Assembly (NCBI RefSeq): GCF_910592395.1
Contig: NC_088316.1
Coordinates: 8,496,001 to 8,560,000, forward strand
DNA from: Lineus longissimus
Taxonomy: Eukaryota; Nemertea; Pilidiophora; Heteronemertea; Lineidae
Direction of reading: 5' to 3'
DNA: 64,000 nucleotides
Shown here: positions 12,268 to 23,765 of the stretch, one piece after another
Layout: each line of letters starts with the position of its first letter
How positions within the stretch are numbered: position 1 is the stretch's first letter
Notes under the pieces: model-generated
Told to the model about the DNA's origin: nothing
The model's database searches: none
The model's input: the letters and a program-made list of their open reading frames with translations, nothing else
Translations under genes and position numbers: made by a program

Positions 12268-13388
12268 AGCTCACCTCTTAGCAGAGGTGAGCTTATCCCA
12301 TACCGTGGCGTCCGTCGTCCGTCGTCGTCGTCGTCGTCGTCCGTCGTCGTCCGTTAGCAGGGCACGTTTCGTAAAGTTCTGTTAGAGCTATTGAGTTGAA
12401 ACTTGGTACACATGTACCCTTATGTAATGACACCTTGGAGACCAAGTTTCGGTCCGATTCGTTTCATGGTTTGGCCACCAGGGGGCCAAACGTTAAAAGT
12501 GAAAATATGCAATATCTCCCTTAATAGTAGTCGGGAAATTTTGAAAAAAATATGGTAGGTACTTCTAGCAAAGGTGCATCATATATCCTCCGGGTTTTTG
12601 ATTTGACCTCCTTTTCAAGGTCACAGAGGTCAAATGGTGTAAATTGGCCATTAGGATGTAACGATGGCACGTTTCTAAACTGCAATGACTATTGATACCA
12701 AATTTGGTACACATTTACCCCTTAGTCAGGTGATCTCAGGGACCGAAGTTTGGTCCAATATGATTCACCACTTGACCACCAGGTGGCAAAATCCAAAAAC
12801 CTTAAAAATGTGATTATTCCTTAACTTCTTGCCCGATTGCCACCAATTTGATATCATGGGTACATCTAACCACCATACAGTATATGTCACACAGGTTTTT
12901 AATTTGACCTTCTTGTCAAGGTCACAGAGGTCAAATGGCGTAAATTGGCCGTCAGGCCGTAACTATGGCACGTTTCTTAACTGCAATGACTATTGATCAC
13001 AAATTAAGTACACATGTACCCCTTGGTCAGGTTATCTCAGGTACCGAAGTTTGGTGCGATCTGATTTGCCGTTTGGCCTCCAGGGAGGGGGCCAAATCCT
13101 AAATTCTTCAAAATGCCATTATTTCTAGTAATGACTTGCCCGATTGGCACCAATTTTATATCATAGGTACATCTAATTCTATCAACCATTCAATGTGTTA
13201 CCCGGGTCTTCTTTGATTTGACCTACTTTTCAAGGTCACATAGGTCGAATGTACTGTAAATTGGCCATTTTGGGGAAATTGTAATTGCTTGGACCTACAT
13301 CAAACCTAACACTACATGACACAATACCATGCTCTTTATCCATCTTTCCTCCACATGAGGTGAGCACAATGGCCCTGGCCATTTCATT
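12268..13388 (+). mobile_element. Helentron-like family A, copy 2
   Basis: Full-length family-A element with the 5' hairpin, an expanded GTC run and the 3' stem-loop end. Comparison with the opposite arm (...GGTATTTATTCATTG...) shows insertion next to T residues with no obvious target duplication, as expected for Helentrons. One CTCF-like motif reads CCACCAGGTGGC (12776-12787). Confidence 0.7.
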
Positions 13389-13839
13389 TCATTGATTTTA
13401 AGGCTCCGTAAAGTTCAATTGTCTCTTAACCCTTTCGTTACTGCAGGTATGTGCCAGTCCTGTCCTGAGCATAATTAAGGGATTTTTGGAGCTTTTTTTC
13501 TCAAGCCTGGTGCTCCTTAACCAGATGAGGTAAAGACAAACAATTGGTTTCAACTAATAACCAATTAACTAAACTTTAATTTCTAATTAGGAAAATATGC
13601 TAATTTTTGCAAATTAGGTCACATGACATAATTAACATATTCTTTGACTCTATTTCAAGTGATTTTTTCAAACAAAACCTCCCATAGGGCAATTACCATA
13701 ATTGGAAAGTGGTCAAATACGTTTTAAAAGAGCAAAGTTGTGTTTTTGGGAATTTTAGTAAAGAAATCGGGAAATTCACCAATTTTGACGAAGTGTAAAA
13801 AATTACTATAATGCAATTTTCTTGTGCATCTATGTATTT

Positions 13840-14910
13840 CGAATGGTAGGTGATAAAGCTTGGAACCAGTGAAACCTTGAAACCAGTGATAAACCTTGGA
13901 ATCAGTCCTAAAAATGCATAAAAACATGAAATAATGCCATTTGAACCTAAGGTGGTTACGAATCAATATTTGGAGCTTATTTTTACATGATCAGATCGGA
14001 ATTTGACAGTAGTTTAGAAATCAGTCGCATATCCGATTCAATAATCTATATTTTAGAACCACCCAGTCATAGCTCGCCTCCAGTGTACATTACTGATCTC
14101 CCAAATATAGGCATGCACGTCACGACACGCCCACCACACACCCATAATATGGACCAATCAGTGCTCCGCTTACTACGCCACCACACGGGGCCTATTTGAA
14201 CTACGGAGCGGTGTGATCATACACGGTGATGCAGAGGAGATTGACTACATCATGCAGTACCGGCTGGCACTTATCCGTAGAAACGTAGATGAAGGTTTAT
14301 TACCGAAGGTTTTAGCCGGGTTTGGAGATGAAAAATTTGAATAAATTCCTTCGCTGTGAGCGATTTCGTACATATTCATGTACACATCGAGGGATGTAGA
14401 GATATTTTCGTGATGTAACCAGTTCTAAGCGGACACATTTTTTAGTGATTCCCGTGTGCATGTTTATCATATCTACTGAGCTTTATCGGAGCATTATATA
14501 TACAAATGATTCTTCTAATAAAAACGTTTTATTTTAGTATATGGAATACAAAACAATCACAAAAGCGTACTTTTGCTTTCATCGAAGAGGAATAAATAGA
14601 TATATGCAAATGGCGGCCCGTCATGAATATAAGTTTATTTTTTAATGACAACAACACATTTCCAATGCATTCAATGATGACGTCATCCTCCACAAAATGG
14701 TTGATTCTGGAACTACTGGCAAATTGCTATCAATTAAGTCAGCTGGGACGAGATTGGCAGTTGGGAGGGTATGAATCGTGGAAGGAATGCGCCCGATTTC
14801 ACGCGGTACTTGCACAGTGATTCCACGGTTTAGTACTGCATGACTATTCCAAGGTTTATCATTGGTTACATGGTTTCACTGATTCCAAGCTTTATCAACT
14901 TCCATTCCGA
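13840..14910. mobile_element. Complete 1.07-kb hAT-type MITE C
   Basis: Inverted ends of about 60 bases (GGTGATAAAGCTTGGAACCA near 13849; complement ending at 14910) contain short sub-repeats of AAACCTTGGAA type. The 8-bp direct repeat ATGTATTT flanks both sides (13832-13839 and 14911-14918). An 8-bp duplication suits the hAT superfamily. There is no transposase; ORFs inside are not conserved with copy 1 except by descent. Confidence 0.65.
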
Positions 14911-15221
14911 ATGTATTTTTAATGATAGAAAATGCAGTCAGTTGCTAAAAAATTGGAATCATGAACAAAATTTACATGTTATTACAAATTTGAAACATGT
15001 ACAAAATTTACATGCTATTACCCACAGGACCCCTCAAAAATGATTTTTTTCAGAAAAAGAAAAAATATTCCCAGTTAACCAAATGTATCTTCACACAGGT
15101 TATTGTTGTGGCGACCGGAACTCGCACATCCCATGATTGACAGCTACTTAGCTTCTTACTATACGATCACCCTTAGCCAATCAGGCTTCTTTATCCTTTT
15201 GTAACCTGTAAACCTTATTGC

Positions 15222-16395
15222 TTGTTGTCCCCCGGAGCTAATTGTGTAGGGGGACATGGTATTAGTACATGGTACCAACTTTGTGCTCGTTTCAACCCTA
15301 CAGCTTCTAAACGACTAAAGCAATTTAATCGATATTTGGTGGAAGGAGTGAAGGACATCTGAAGATGTGTCCTAATAAAAATCATCCCGGTCAGATTCCC
15401 GGCCTGGCCAGTAGGGGGCAAAATGTTGCGCCGCTCGCCGGACGCACGTTTCCTGTCCGCTCTTTAACTTCTGAACGACAAAATATTTTGGATTGAAATT
15501 TGGTGTGCTGATAGAGGGTGGGCCAAAGGTGTGTCGCGTCGAAAAATCGGCTGAGTTTGATTCTCCATTTGGCCACCAGGGGGCCAAAACCAAAAACCCA
15601 TAAAGTGTTAGAACTCGCTTAATATTCGTCCGATCTTTACCATATTTTTATGGTAGACTAAGCTAACACAGATATATGCTATATTACACGGGTTTTCATT
15701 TTCATTCATTTTTCTGCCCTATAGGGGGCGCTTCCTGAAAATCATGAAAATTCTCTTCTGAACGACAAAAATATTTTGGATTGAAATTTGGTGTGCTGAT
15801 AGAGGGCAGGACAAAGGTGTGTCGCGTTGAAAAATCGTCTGAGTTTGATTCTTGATTTGGCCACCAGGGGGGCCAAAACAAAAAACACATTAAGTGTTAG
15901 AACTCGCTTAATATTCGTCTGATCTTCACCAAATTTTTATGGTTGACTAAGCTAACAAAGATACACAATATATCAATATATATGTTTAGTTTCATCCCTT
16001 TTTTTGCCTTATAGGGGGCGCTTTACTGAAAATCATGAAAATTCCCTTCCGCTCTGTAACTTCTGAACGACAAAATATTTTGGATTGAAATTTCATGTGC
16101 TGATAGAGGGTGGGCCAAACGTGTGTCGCGTCGAAAAATCAGCCGAGTTTGATTCTCCATATGGCCACCAGGGGTCCAAAACCGAAAACACAAAGTGTTA
16201 GAACTTGCTTAATATTTCTCCGATCTTTACCAAATCTTTATGGTAGACTAGGCTAACAAAGGTACACGATATATCTCTCGAGTTTTTAGTTTCATACATT
16301 TTTCTTCCCCACAGGAGGCACTTCCTGAAATTCATGAAAATTCCCTTCCGCTCTGTAACTTCTGAACGACAAAATATTTTGGCTTGAAATTTGGT
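15222..16395 (+). repeat. Helentron-like fragment with ~300-bp tandem repeats
   Basis: The phrase CTGAACGACAAAATATTTTG recurs at 15471, 15758, 16063 and 16362, giving units of 287-305 bases. Each unit carries a GGCCACCAGGGGGCC-type motif and a GGGGGCGCTTCCTGAAA-type motif. The head is a CCCCC...GGGGG hairpin at about 15224-15255. The last unit is cut off by the retrotransposon that begins at 16396. Non-coding. Confidence 0.6.
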
Positions 16396-16619
16396 GTGTC
16401 ACGTTACTGGGTCACCCAACTGAACCATAAACTTCAGTCAATGACAGCCAACAACACCACACGGATTTAAACTTCACATTTTTCAAAAAACACCCAACAG
16501 CGGCGGGGGACATTCAACGCTAAGCTTGTTTTCTAAGTGATGAATATATTTAAGTTGACTCTATGGAACCACGTTCGCATCATTCTATACTTTACAACTC
16601 ATTTGTGCCACTGCGCACA
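16396..16619 (+). repeat. Candidate 5' LTR of BEL/Pao element
   Basis: The repeat text stops abruptly at TGTCACGTTACTGGG, a TG start typical of LTRs. About 224 bases later TGGTGCCTAAGACCAGG (from 16620) could be the primer-binding site. The gag start codon follows at 16639. No matching 3' LTR was found by 23600, so the right end is deleted and the LTR cannot be verified internally. Confidence 0.4.
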
Positions 16620-16638
16620 TTGGTGCCTAAGACCAGGA

Positions 16639-18607
16639 TGGATAAGTTAAAACAGAAACTGGACTGAAACGCGCTCAGTTAGAAAAACAGGTTGAGAAAG
16701 GGAAGAAATTTGATGCTCTTGCAGAAGAACTCTCTATTACGGATGGTGACCTCTTGAAGGCTACCATTGAAAACATTTGTGCCAAATTGGAAATCATTGA
16801 AGTTACTCAGGATAAAATTAACGAAAAACTCCTTGGGACAATGGATTACGCCGAGACGTACGAAGAGGCAGATGATTACGTAATACGAGTCAAGGAGAAC
16901 GTAAAGCGTTTCAAGGGATTCCTGGAGAGGAAATGTGCGCCAGTCCCAGCCTTGGACACCTCTGTCAGCACAGAGGATTCTGACACCACGTCGGGAAGTG
17001 GCACCACCAATCGTAAGTCAAAAACGGTAAATCTACCTAAGTTGCAATTGCTCACATTTGCCGGGGACATTCTAAAATGGCAAAGTTTCAAGGACTCCTT
17101 CGACGCTGCCATAGACTCGAATACCTCACTCGAGAATATTCAAAAATTTCAATACTTGCGGGCACAGATGAAGGGAGATGCGGCTCTTCTGATTGAAGGC
17201 CTTAATTCCGCTCACCGGCGAGAACTACACCAACGCGATGGATCTCCTAACCGAGAGATACGGACAGCAACACAAACTAAGAAATGCCTACATGAGAGCT
17301 TTGTGGTCGCTGCCGTCACCAACGGAAACTATCACGTCATTACAGTCATTCCACGACAGCATGGAGACATACGTTCGAGGTCTACAAGCCATAGGACGCC
17401 AGGAAACATCATACAGAGAACTGCTTATTCCGATCATCACAGAAAAACTGCCAGAGAACTTTCTAAGGAACATTTCTAGAGATCATGGGTCTGACGATTG
17501 GAGTTTGAAGGATTTATGTGAAGCAATTCGGAAGGAAATAACGGCCATATGCTTGCAGGCAAGCGTGGGGATCTGTGTGATTCTAGACAGGATTATGATC
17601 GTGAGTAGTGTTCCAACTGCATCCGCCCGAGCACTATTTACCAACGTAGGCAATTCTAATTCCAAGTCTCATTATCAGCCTCATTTTCAATCCAAATCTC
17701 ATTCCAAGTCTCATTCTCAATCTCATCCCCAGTCTCAGCCTCATCAGTCTCGTAGGTCTTGCTTATTTTGTAATAATTCGTATCGTGCGCTAGATTGCCA
17801 AAGGGTAAAGGATCCAAACAAACGTTTGGATATCGTTAAAAGGATGCGCGTTTGTTGGAATTGTTTAAGCAAGAAGCATTCAACACGTTTTTGTGAGTCG
17901 AATTTCAAATACCGACAATGTAATCGCCATCACCATACTACGCTGCACAATGCTACCCAATTCAACTCATCGACGCCATCAACATCCGCTTCCGCGCCTT
18001 CTGAGAGGCCCACTGCTCAAGCCGCCGACGATGAACATATCATCACGATAGCAACCTTCGATGACGCCCAACTGACTAGTTCGATTCTTTTAAAAACCGC
18101 AAACGCTGTTGTGATAAGGGATCAATCACACACCCAAGCCAACATTCTCTTTGATGAAAGTTCGACCAAATCCTTCATTACGTCAGAGTTAGCCGGTAAA
18201 CTTCAGCTAAAGCCAGATGGTGAAACAACTGTCAACATCGCAACCTTTGGTTCTGAACCATTTAGGCAGAAAGTTAATTACACTTATGTTAGCGTTAAAA
18301 CTACAACAGGTTCCCAGATTAGGCTTAGTGTCTTAATCGTTCCTACCATCTGCACGTCTCTCAACAATCGCGTAACCGCTGATGTTCTGAACTTACCATG
18401 CACATATCCGCGGCCTGAGATTAGCTCAGTCAATCAACAGTCAGAATTCACTTGGCATTTCCGTTCTGATCGGCGCTGATTTCTATTGGCAGTTTGTTGG
18501 TAATGACGTGGTAAAAGGGGATGGCCCAACTGCCGTTTCATCGGCTCTCGGTTACCTCTTGTTCGGGCCTACCTCATCATGTGACCCAGAGTTTCTGACT
18601 GATGTTA
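16639..18607 (+). pseudogene. gag-pro: BEL/Pao gag-protease, frameshifted
   Basis: Gag-like reading runs from ATG 16639, shifts frame by about 16665, continues in the 16754-frame to about 17205, then in the 17193-17480 to 18479 frame, and shifts again near 18455. Recognisable parts are the BEL/Pao gag core (LPKLQLLTFAGDILKWQSF), a perfect CX2CX4HX4C zinc knuckle (CWNCLSKKHSTRFC), a retropepsin-like segment with FDESSTKSFIT where D-S/T-G or DEGS is usual, and the LIGADFYWQF to GPTAVSSALGY segment that precedes reverse transcriptase. A histidine/serine repeat (SKSHSQSHPQSQPHQS) lies between gag and the knuckle. Three frameshifts make it a pseudogene. Confidence 0.85.
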
Positions 18608-20342
18608 GTGTAGAGATTTTGACCCTTTTTCGCCTTTGGCATCATTGTAAAATCTTTCCTTTAAAGGTAAATAATTTAACAAAGTGTTTTGACTGGGATG
18701 TAAATTTTAGGAGTTAACCATCCATATTTAAGAAATAATGTCATTTGGGTCCCTTTTCTGCATCTTTTCCCTTTTTAACCCTGTCCAGTCTCACTTTCAT
18801 CCCTTGGAATATAATTGTTCAAGTCAGTCCTACGTCTTTTCATCAAGATTTAAGAATTCTACTATTTGGATTATCAAAGTGTGAATATGGATTCTAACCA
18901 GTCAAAATACCAGGTAATTATCTGGTCCCTTTTTCTAAGTCGTCTTTTTGAATCTATCTGTGTCTATACCAATTTTATTCGAGCTGTTTTAAAATTCTTT
19001 GACGTCTGGTAAAATTTAAGTGCACTATGGAAGCTGCACAAATCTTTGTTTACTGTGTATTTTACACTACGGGTCAATGACCTGGGACCTGAGTCAAGTT
19101 GACGGTCCCTTTTCAAAAGTTCGTCGTTCCAAAACTGCGCATTTAAAATACGTGCGTTTTTCGACTTTAGGTCAATATATCTTTACACTCGGCTTTTGGC
19201 ACAATAATTACTTTTAATTAGCTTTTAATTGTTTATTTTAAAGAAATTAAGGCAAATCCGTCACTTTTCGTTTGGTGATGATGTCATACCGTCTCACTTT
19301 CTTCAAGTTGTCGACGATGTCTCGTCAACTTCTAAATGTCAAAATTATACACATCGTATGTGACTTTTAGTCTTGTGAACCGACGTCAGGGTATTTTTCA
19401 TGTGATCTTACGAGGTTTTGTGTAACTATGGACTTGCGAAATATATTTACCTCTTTAGGTAGCTCGATTGGTTTTTCGTCAAAAGGCGTAACTTTTACCG
19501 GGAAAATATTGCACGAGGTTTTGGGCTACGTTTTACGATCGGTTATATCGTGCATAAAGTTTAATAACATCGATCAAAACCTGTATGAGGTAATAAAGTA
19601 CTACCTTAATGTTGATATCCTTATGATATTTGGAACTGTTATCTGGCAGTGGTGCGGTATTTCGTCAGTTTATCCATCGTTTACGGTTTCCTTCTTGGTA
19701 AAAATTAACTGTTATTGACGCGATGTATCTCGACCAATCCAAATGCGCGTGGGGTGTGCATCACCTGATTGACACGGGGAGTTGATTGAAAACCATTGTT
19801 GTGTTGGCGCGAGAAAAATAAGTAACGTCGTTTGAATTTCTTCAAAAAGAGAGGGGTTTCGCTCGTGGTAACGTCGTGACGTTGTTAACGTACAATTTTA
19901 CGTAAAAGGCATGCTGGGTGCGATACGTCGTCTGATAGATTGTTGCTTTTACGATACGTCGTCTATATAGATTGTTGTCTTTACGATACGTCGTTTGTCT
20001 CAATTGTCAAACTGGGTTGCTCCCTTGCGATATAAAAGCTGGGATTCACATTGGGCGAAAGAGATTTAGAAAACCAGTGTTGGTGGGAACTCTCGTCAAA
20101 CGAAACCAAATCCGTGGTCCCGGTCTCTGTACTGTATCTATCGTACGTCGTAACGTTGAATGGTATCTGTATTCGTCGCTCATATAAGAAATACGTGTAA
20201 CCATCGTCTATATATACATCTGGAATATTCCATTATCAACGTTATATCATTTCATTTTCTTGTGTTCGAACCCAAAACAGTTTTGTAGTCGGCCCTAATG
20301 TTGAAAGTGCAACGTTAAAAACGCTACATTAGCAGTTTTCAG
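18608..20342 (+). mobile_element. 1735-bp insert in BEL pol (solo LTR or intron-like)
   Basis: Flanked by GTTA on both sides (18604-18607 and 20343-20346). Removing the insert plus one GTTA joins the pol frame cleanly (...LTDV then MVMSPPISEP). It begins GTGTAGAG and ends TTTTCAG, so it could be read as TG...CA of a solo LTR, or as GT...AG. A promoter-like ATATAAAAGC (20030-20039) lies in its last fifth, favouring an LTR with U3-R-U5 order. Three ACGATACGTCGT-type repeats occur at 19920-19993. There is no coding sequence I recognise. Confidence 0.55.
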
Positions 20343-21413
20343 GTTATGGTGATGTCACCACCCATCTCTGAACCTGATCTACTAACAAAACTCTGGGATC
20401 TTGACAGTATTGGTATCACCGATCAAACAACTGATCACTCGACCAATGATCTTGAGATATTCTGCGCTGACAATATAGAAAAACGCGAGAGACAATATTT
20501 CTCAAAACTGCAGTGGAAACCCCAGCATCCGCATCTACCAACCAACGTTAACGTTGCCAAGGCCCGCACCAGAAAAATGGTGAGACGCCTTCCGCCTGAT
20601 ACGATTCAAGTATATGACCGCATTATGCAGGAACAAGCCCAACGTGGTTTTGTTCAGCGTGTGGAGGATGATGACCCCCGATCGGGACATTATCTACCAC
20701 ATCACTTCGTCAAAAAGGACTCGGCAACCACTCCTATCCTCGTTGTTTATGACTAGTTGCAAGTCGCCAACCACACCAAGTCTCAATGACTGTCTGCAAA
20801 AGGGTCCTCAACTTTTAAATGATTGGCAGGCATCCTCATCTGCTTCAGGTTCATCCCATCGCACTCAGTAGTGATCTGGAAAAAGCTTTCCTTCAATTTG
20901 GGTTACATGAAGACTGCAGAGATTTCACAAAATTCTTCTGGTTTTCCAATCCGAGCGACCCAGAGAGTGATTTCATTGTATACAGGTTTTCGTCTGTCTT
21001 GTTTGGTTCTTTCGCAAGTCCAGCCATTCTCAACGCAGTCATTCACGCGCATCTACGGGAAAATGACTCTGAGACCGCCAGAGACATTTCTGACATCCTC
21101 TATGTCGATAATGTAATCAGTGGGGTTACAACCGACAAAGAGGCACTGGATTAGTTCAATTCAGCCAGTGCGTTAGTAGAAGCAGGAGGTTTCAACCTTA
21201 GATCTTGGGCATCCAATAGCAAACTACCGAACGAAGCTGCAACAAACGCCGGTGTCCTACATTCGGACAGCAGCACACCTGTTCTTGGTTTGATTTGGGA
21301 TACCAACTCTGATACTCTTGGTTTCAAAACGCCTGAATTCAGGTCTTCTCAAGCGCCCACAAAGCGCGAAGTGCTCAAATGCTCTAGTCTAATTTACGAT
21401 CCGTTAGGCCACT
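20343..21413 (+). pseudogene. pol: BEL/Pao reverse transcriptase, broken
   Basis: Contains BEL/Pao RT landmarks in order: LLTKLWDLDSIGI, ARTRKMVRRLP, HYLPHHFVKK, a stop after VVYD at 20756, SPTTPSLNDCL in another frame, ALSSDLEKAFLQ, FVLFGSFASPAILN-like text, and the catalytic box LYVDNVISG. The usual YVDD is YVDN here, so the second metal-binding aspartate is lost. Another in-frame TAG follows at about 21152. The segment ends at LIYDPLGHF, interrupted by the MITE at 21417. Confidence 0.85.
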
Positions 21414-21416
21414 TTA

Positions 21417-22161
21417 AGCTCTGTACACACTGACAACATTTTGGGAAACATGTTGGCCAACATGTTGTCCAGGTGCGATGTTATCGAAAATGTTGGCAGT
21501 GTGTACAGTTCGGAAACATTCGGTAACATGTTGGCCAAATGTTGCTCAAATGTTGTCGAAATAATACAAAATCAATTTTGTTGCCGAGATGCTAATGATG
21601 TTGTCGAGTTTTATCCAATCAGAAATAGGCCACAAATCACATGATCTACCTTAAGCCATGTGATCTAGTCAAAATGGCAGCCTCAAGCAAGGAATGGTTA
21701 CTGAGTGAAGTTGAACAACTTATTGCAGTATGGGAAAGTTGTGCCTGTTTATGGGATGTAACATCCAGGGAATATAAAGACAAGAACAAAAAGAAAGCTG
21801 CTATTCTAGAAATAGCTACAAAATTTGCCTCATGCTGGTGTCTCATATAAATCCATGGTCTTGTCCACATTCTTTTCTCATCTTTACGTCTTCTTCGCCG
21901 TCTTTCAATCAGGATACGTAAAATTATGGCAGAGCCACCGACAATACAATCTTCTTCTCTTGGAATCTTCCATTGTTTATGAATTTCCGTCCAAAATATT
22001 CCCTCAAAAATCCTCATTTCTCGGAAACATTCGACAACAAGTTGCCCAACATGTTGTCAAATGTTGTCATGTGTATACAGGGCCAAATTTTCGATAACAT
22101 CGCACCTCGACAACATGTTGGCCGACATGTTTCCCAAAATGTTGTCAGTGTGTACAGAGCT
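21417..22161 (+). mobile_element. PIF/Harbinger-type MITE inserted in BEL pol
   Basis: Perfect terminal inverted repeats (AGCTCTGTACACACTGACAA and its complement) with long internal palindromic ACATGTTGGCC motifs. The flanking 3-bp TTA (21414-21416 and 22162-22164) is the target size of PIF/Harbinger. Excising the element plus one TTA restores the pol reading (DPLGHF-SPVTIRSR), which proves the insertion. It holds a MADF-like exon. Confidence 0.8.
21674..21850 (+). CDS. MADF-domain exon fragment in Harbinger MITE
   Basis: The ORF from ATGGCAGCC reads KEWLLSEVEQLIAVWESCAC, then LWDVTSREYKDKNKKKAAILEIA. This has the acidic start, the LIxxWE, the CLWDxxxxxYKDKNKK and the hydrophobic end of the MADF (Adf-1-like) DNA-binding fold. 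PIF/Harbinger transposons encode a Myb/MADF-type accessory protein beside the transposase, so this is probably a leftover of that gene. Only about 50 residues remain and the rest of the gene is absent. Confidence 0.6.
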   Translation: MAASSKEWLLSEVEQLIAVWESCACLWDVTSREYKDKNKKKAAILEIATKFASCWCLI

Positions 22162-22164
22162 TTA

Positions 22165-23160
22165 GTCCTGTAACCATCAGATCTCGCATCTTCCTCCAGT
22201 CGCTCTCGTAAGAAGGTTTACAATGGGACGAACCATTGTCAGCAGATCTATGTTGCACATGACAAACTATTGCTGATGACTTACAACTCGCATCTACGCA
22301 ATGCTATATCAAACGGCATTACTTTCCAAACCTTGATGCTAGCTCAACGGAGCCTTGTCACCTTCATGCCTTTGGGGACAGTAGCGTCAAAGCCTACGGC
22401 GCATGCGTCTATCTACGCTGTGGAAATCAAATTGCGTTAGTCATTGCCAAGTCTAGAGTGGCCCCAAAGAAGCAAATTATACTTCCACGCTTAGAGTTAA
22501 TGGCCGCCCTGTTAGCCGCGCGCTTGCTTCATTACGTACGCAGTCAGTTAAGTCAGACAGTGACATCCACTACGCTTTGGTCCGATAGCCAAATAGTCTT
22601 GCACTGGCTTAACAGCACTAAGCTACTTCCAACCTTCGTTCAAAATCATGTGAATGAAATCAAAGATTACAACGTCAATAACTTCATGTACTGCCCTACT
22701 GCTGTTAATCCGGCAGACATGATTAGCCGTGACATCACCACCAATCAGTTCCTCAGCAATGATCTGTGATGGTATGGGCCTGAGTGGCTACGCACGGGAA
22801 ACTTTCCTGCGCAAATACTCGTTGATTCTATTGTAGATTTAGTGCCAGACACAACCGTACCGTCTGAATCAGTGAATCTCGTGCAAACCGGAAAACCTGA
22901 TAACCAACAAGTTGGCATAGGCCAAGTTATTAGTGTGGAACGGTATGGTACGCTGCGCAAGTTTAATCGCTTAACCGCATGGGTTCTCAGGTTCATCAGT
23001 AATCTGGAACAATCAGCCAACCATCGAAATCTTGATGCTAATCTCAATGCTAAAGAGATCGATAGCGCAAACACTACCTGGATTAAATCTGTCCAGGCGT
23101 CCAGTTACCCTTTTTCAATCAAGCAGAATACCCCTCAAAATCGGCCGAGCCCCTACGGAA
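22165..23160 (+). pseudogene. pol: BEL/Pao RNase H and pre-integrase region, broken
   Basis: Continues the pol gene after the MITE with SPVTIRSRIFLQS. Then come RNase H landmarks (LPRLELMAALLAARLLHYV and LWSDSQIVLHWLNS), PADMISRDI, an in-frame TGA where a tryptophan-rich YGPEWL follows (22767-22769), and the linker VISVERYGTLRKFNRLTAWV. The zinc-binding and integrase core expected next are missing, so the 3' end of the element was deleted somewhere before 23300. Not functional. Confidence 0.85.
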
Positions 23161-23603
23161 AGCTACGAAATGATTCGTCATGACTTTGGCTTCAGTTCCA
23201 AATGGTATTCAAAGACAGCAGTACCGTATATTTTAAGAAATCAATGCTTTACTGCATCTACCGCTCTGCTGCCTAACAGTTCTGAATCACAAATGCAACA
23301 ATGAATATACTTATAAAACGTATATAAAACTATTTTGAGAGTAATAGTACATGCCTCCCGAGAGTATCACCCTGCTATACTTAGCCAAATTATAATAAAA
23401 GCAATAAATCGAAGTGCGTTTGCACGGATGACTCACATAAATTATCTCCCGGAAGAACCGCTGCCAAATAAGGCAATGACGTCATCATGACGATGGAAAC
23501 ATTGGGTTTCCCCAGAAAGTGGCGTGGCGCCCTGGCATTACAGTACGCTGCAGTTGGGGTGTCGATCAACCGCTCCGTGGTTGGCCAGTAACGAAAGGGT
23601 TAA

Positions 23604-23765
23604 TTAACTTAGGGTAATAATAATGCTTTATTTTCACCTCATTTGATCATCACACTATGGAATACACCATCCCTGCAAATATGAAGTAAATCGGAGTTAA
23701 GTAGCATGAATGCATTTGATCAGATTTTTCTGCCATCACACCTATAGGACGTCTTAACATACATA
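23604..23765 (+). repeat. Right inverted arm, last piece
   Basis: Continues the arm interrupted at 13425. Shared wording with the complement of 9975-10110 includes GGAATACACCATCCCTGCAA and AATGCATTTGATCAGATTTT. Confidence 0.65.

Larger units (their letters stand above)
13430..23599. mobile_element. 10.2-kb TTAA-flanked unit with CCCTTTCGTTACTG ends (piggyBac-type)
   Basis: The ends are 14-bp inverted repeats, CCCTTTCGTTACTG at 13430 and CAGTAACGAAAGGG ending at 23599. They are flanked by TTAA at 13426-13429 and 23600-23603. TTAA duplications with CCC-starting inverted repeats are the hallmark of piggyBac. The opposite arm of the inverted repeat (9975-10245) gives the empty site, with one TTAA-like tetramer. 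No piggyBac transposase is visible. The length is due to later insertions: a hAT-type MITE, a tandem-repeat fragment and a BEL/Pao retrotransposon. The founder was probably a short non-autonomous element. Confidence 0.75.

Noticed and set aside
13832-14918. Treating the TIR sub-repeats as an independent tandem repeat
   Set aside because: They are internal to the inverted ends of a single element with an 8-bp duplication.
9975-23765. One giant foldback transposon defined by the inverted arms
   Set aside because: The arms lack shared outer termini and a target duplication; two opposite copies of one older repeat explain them equally well.
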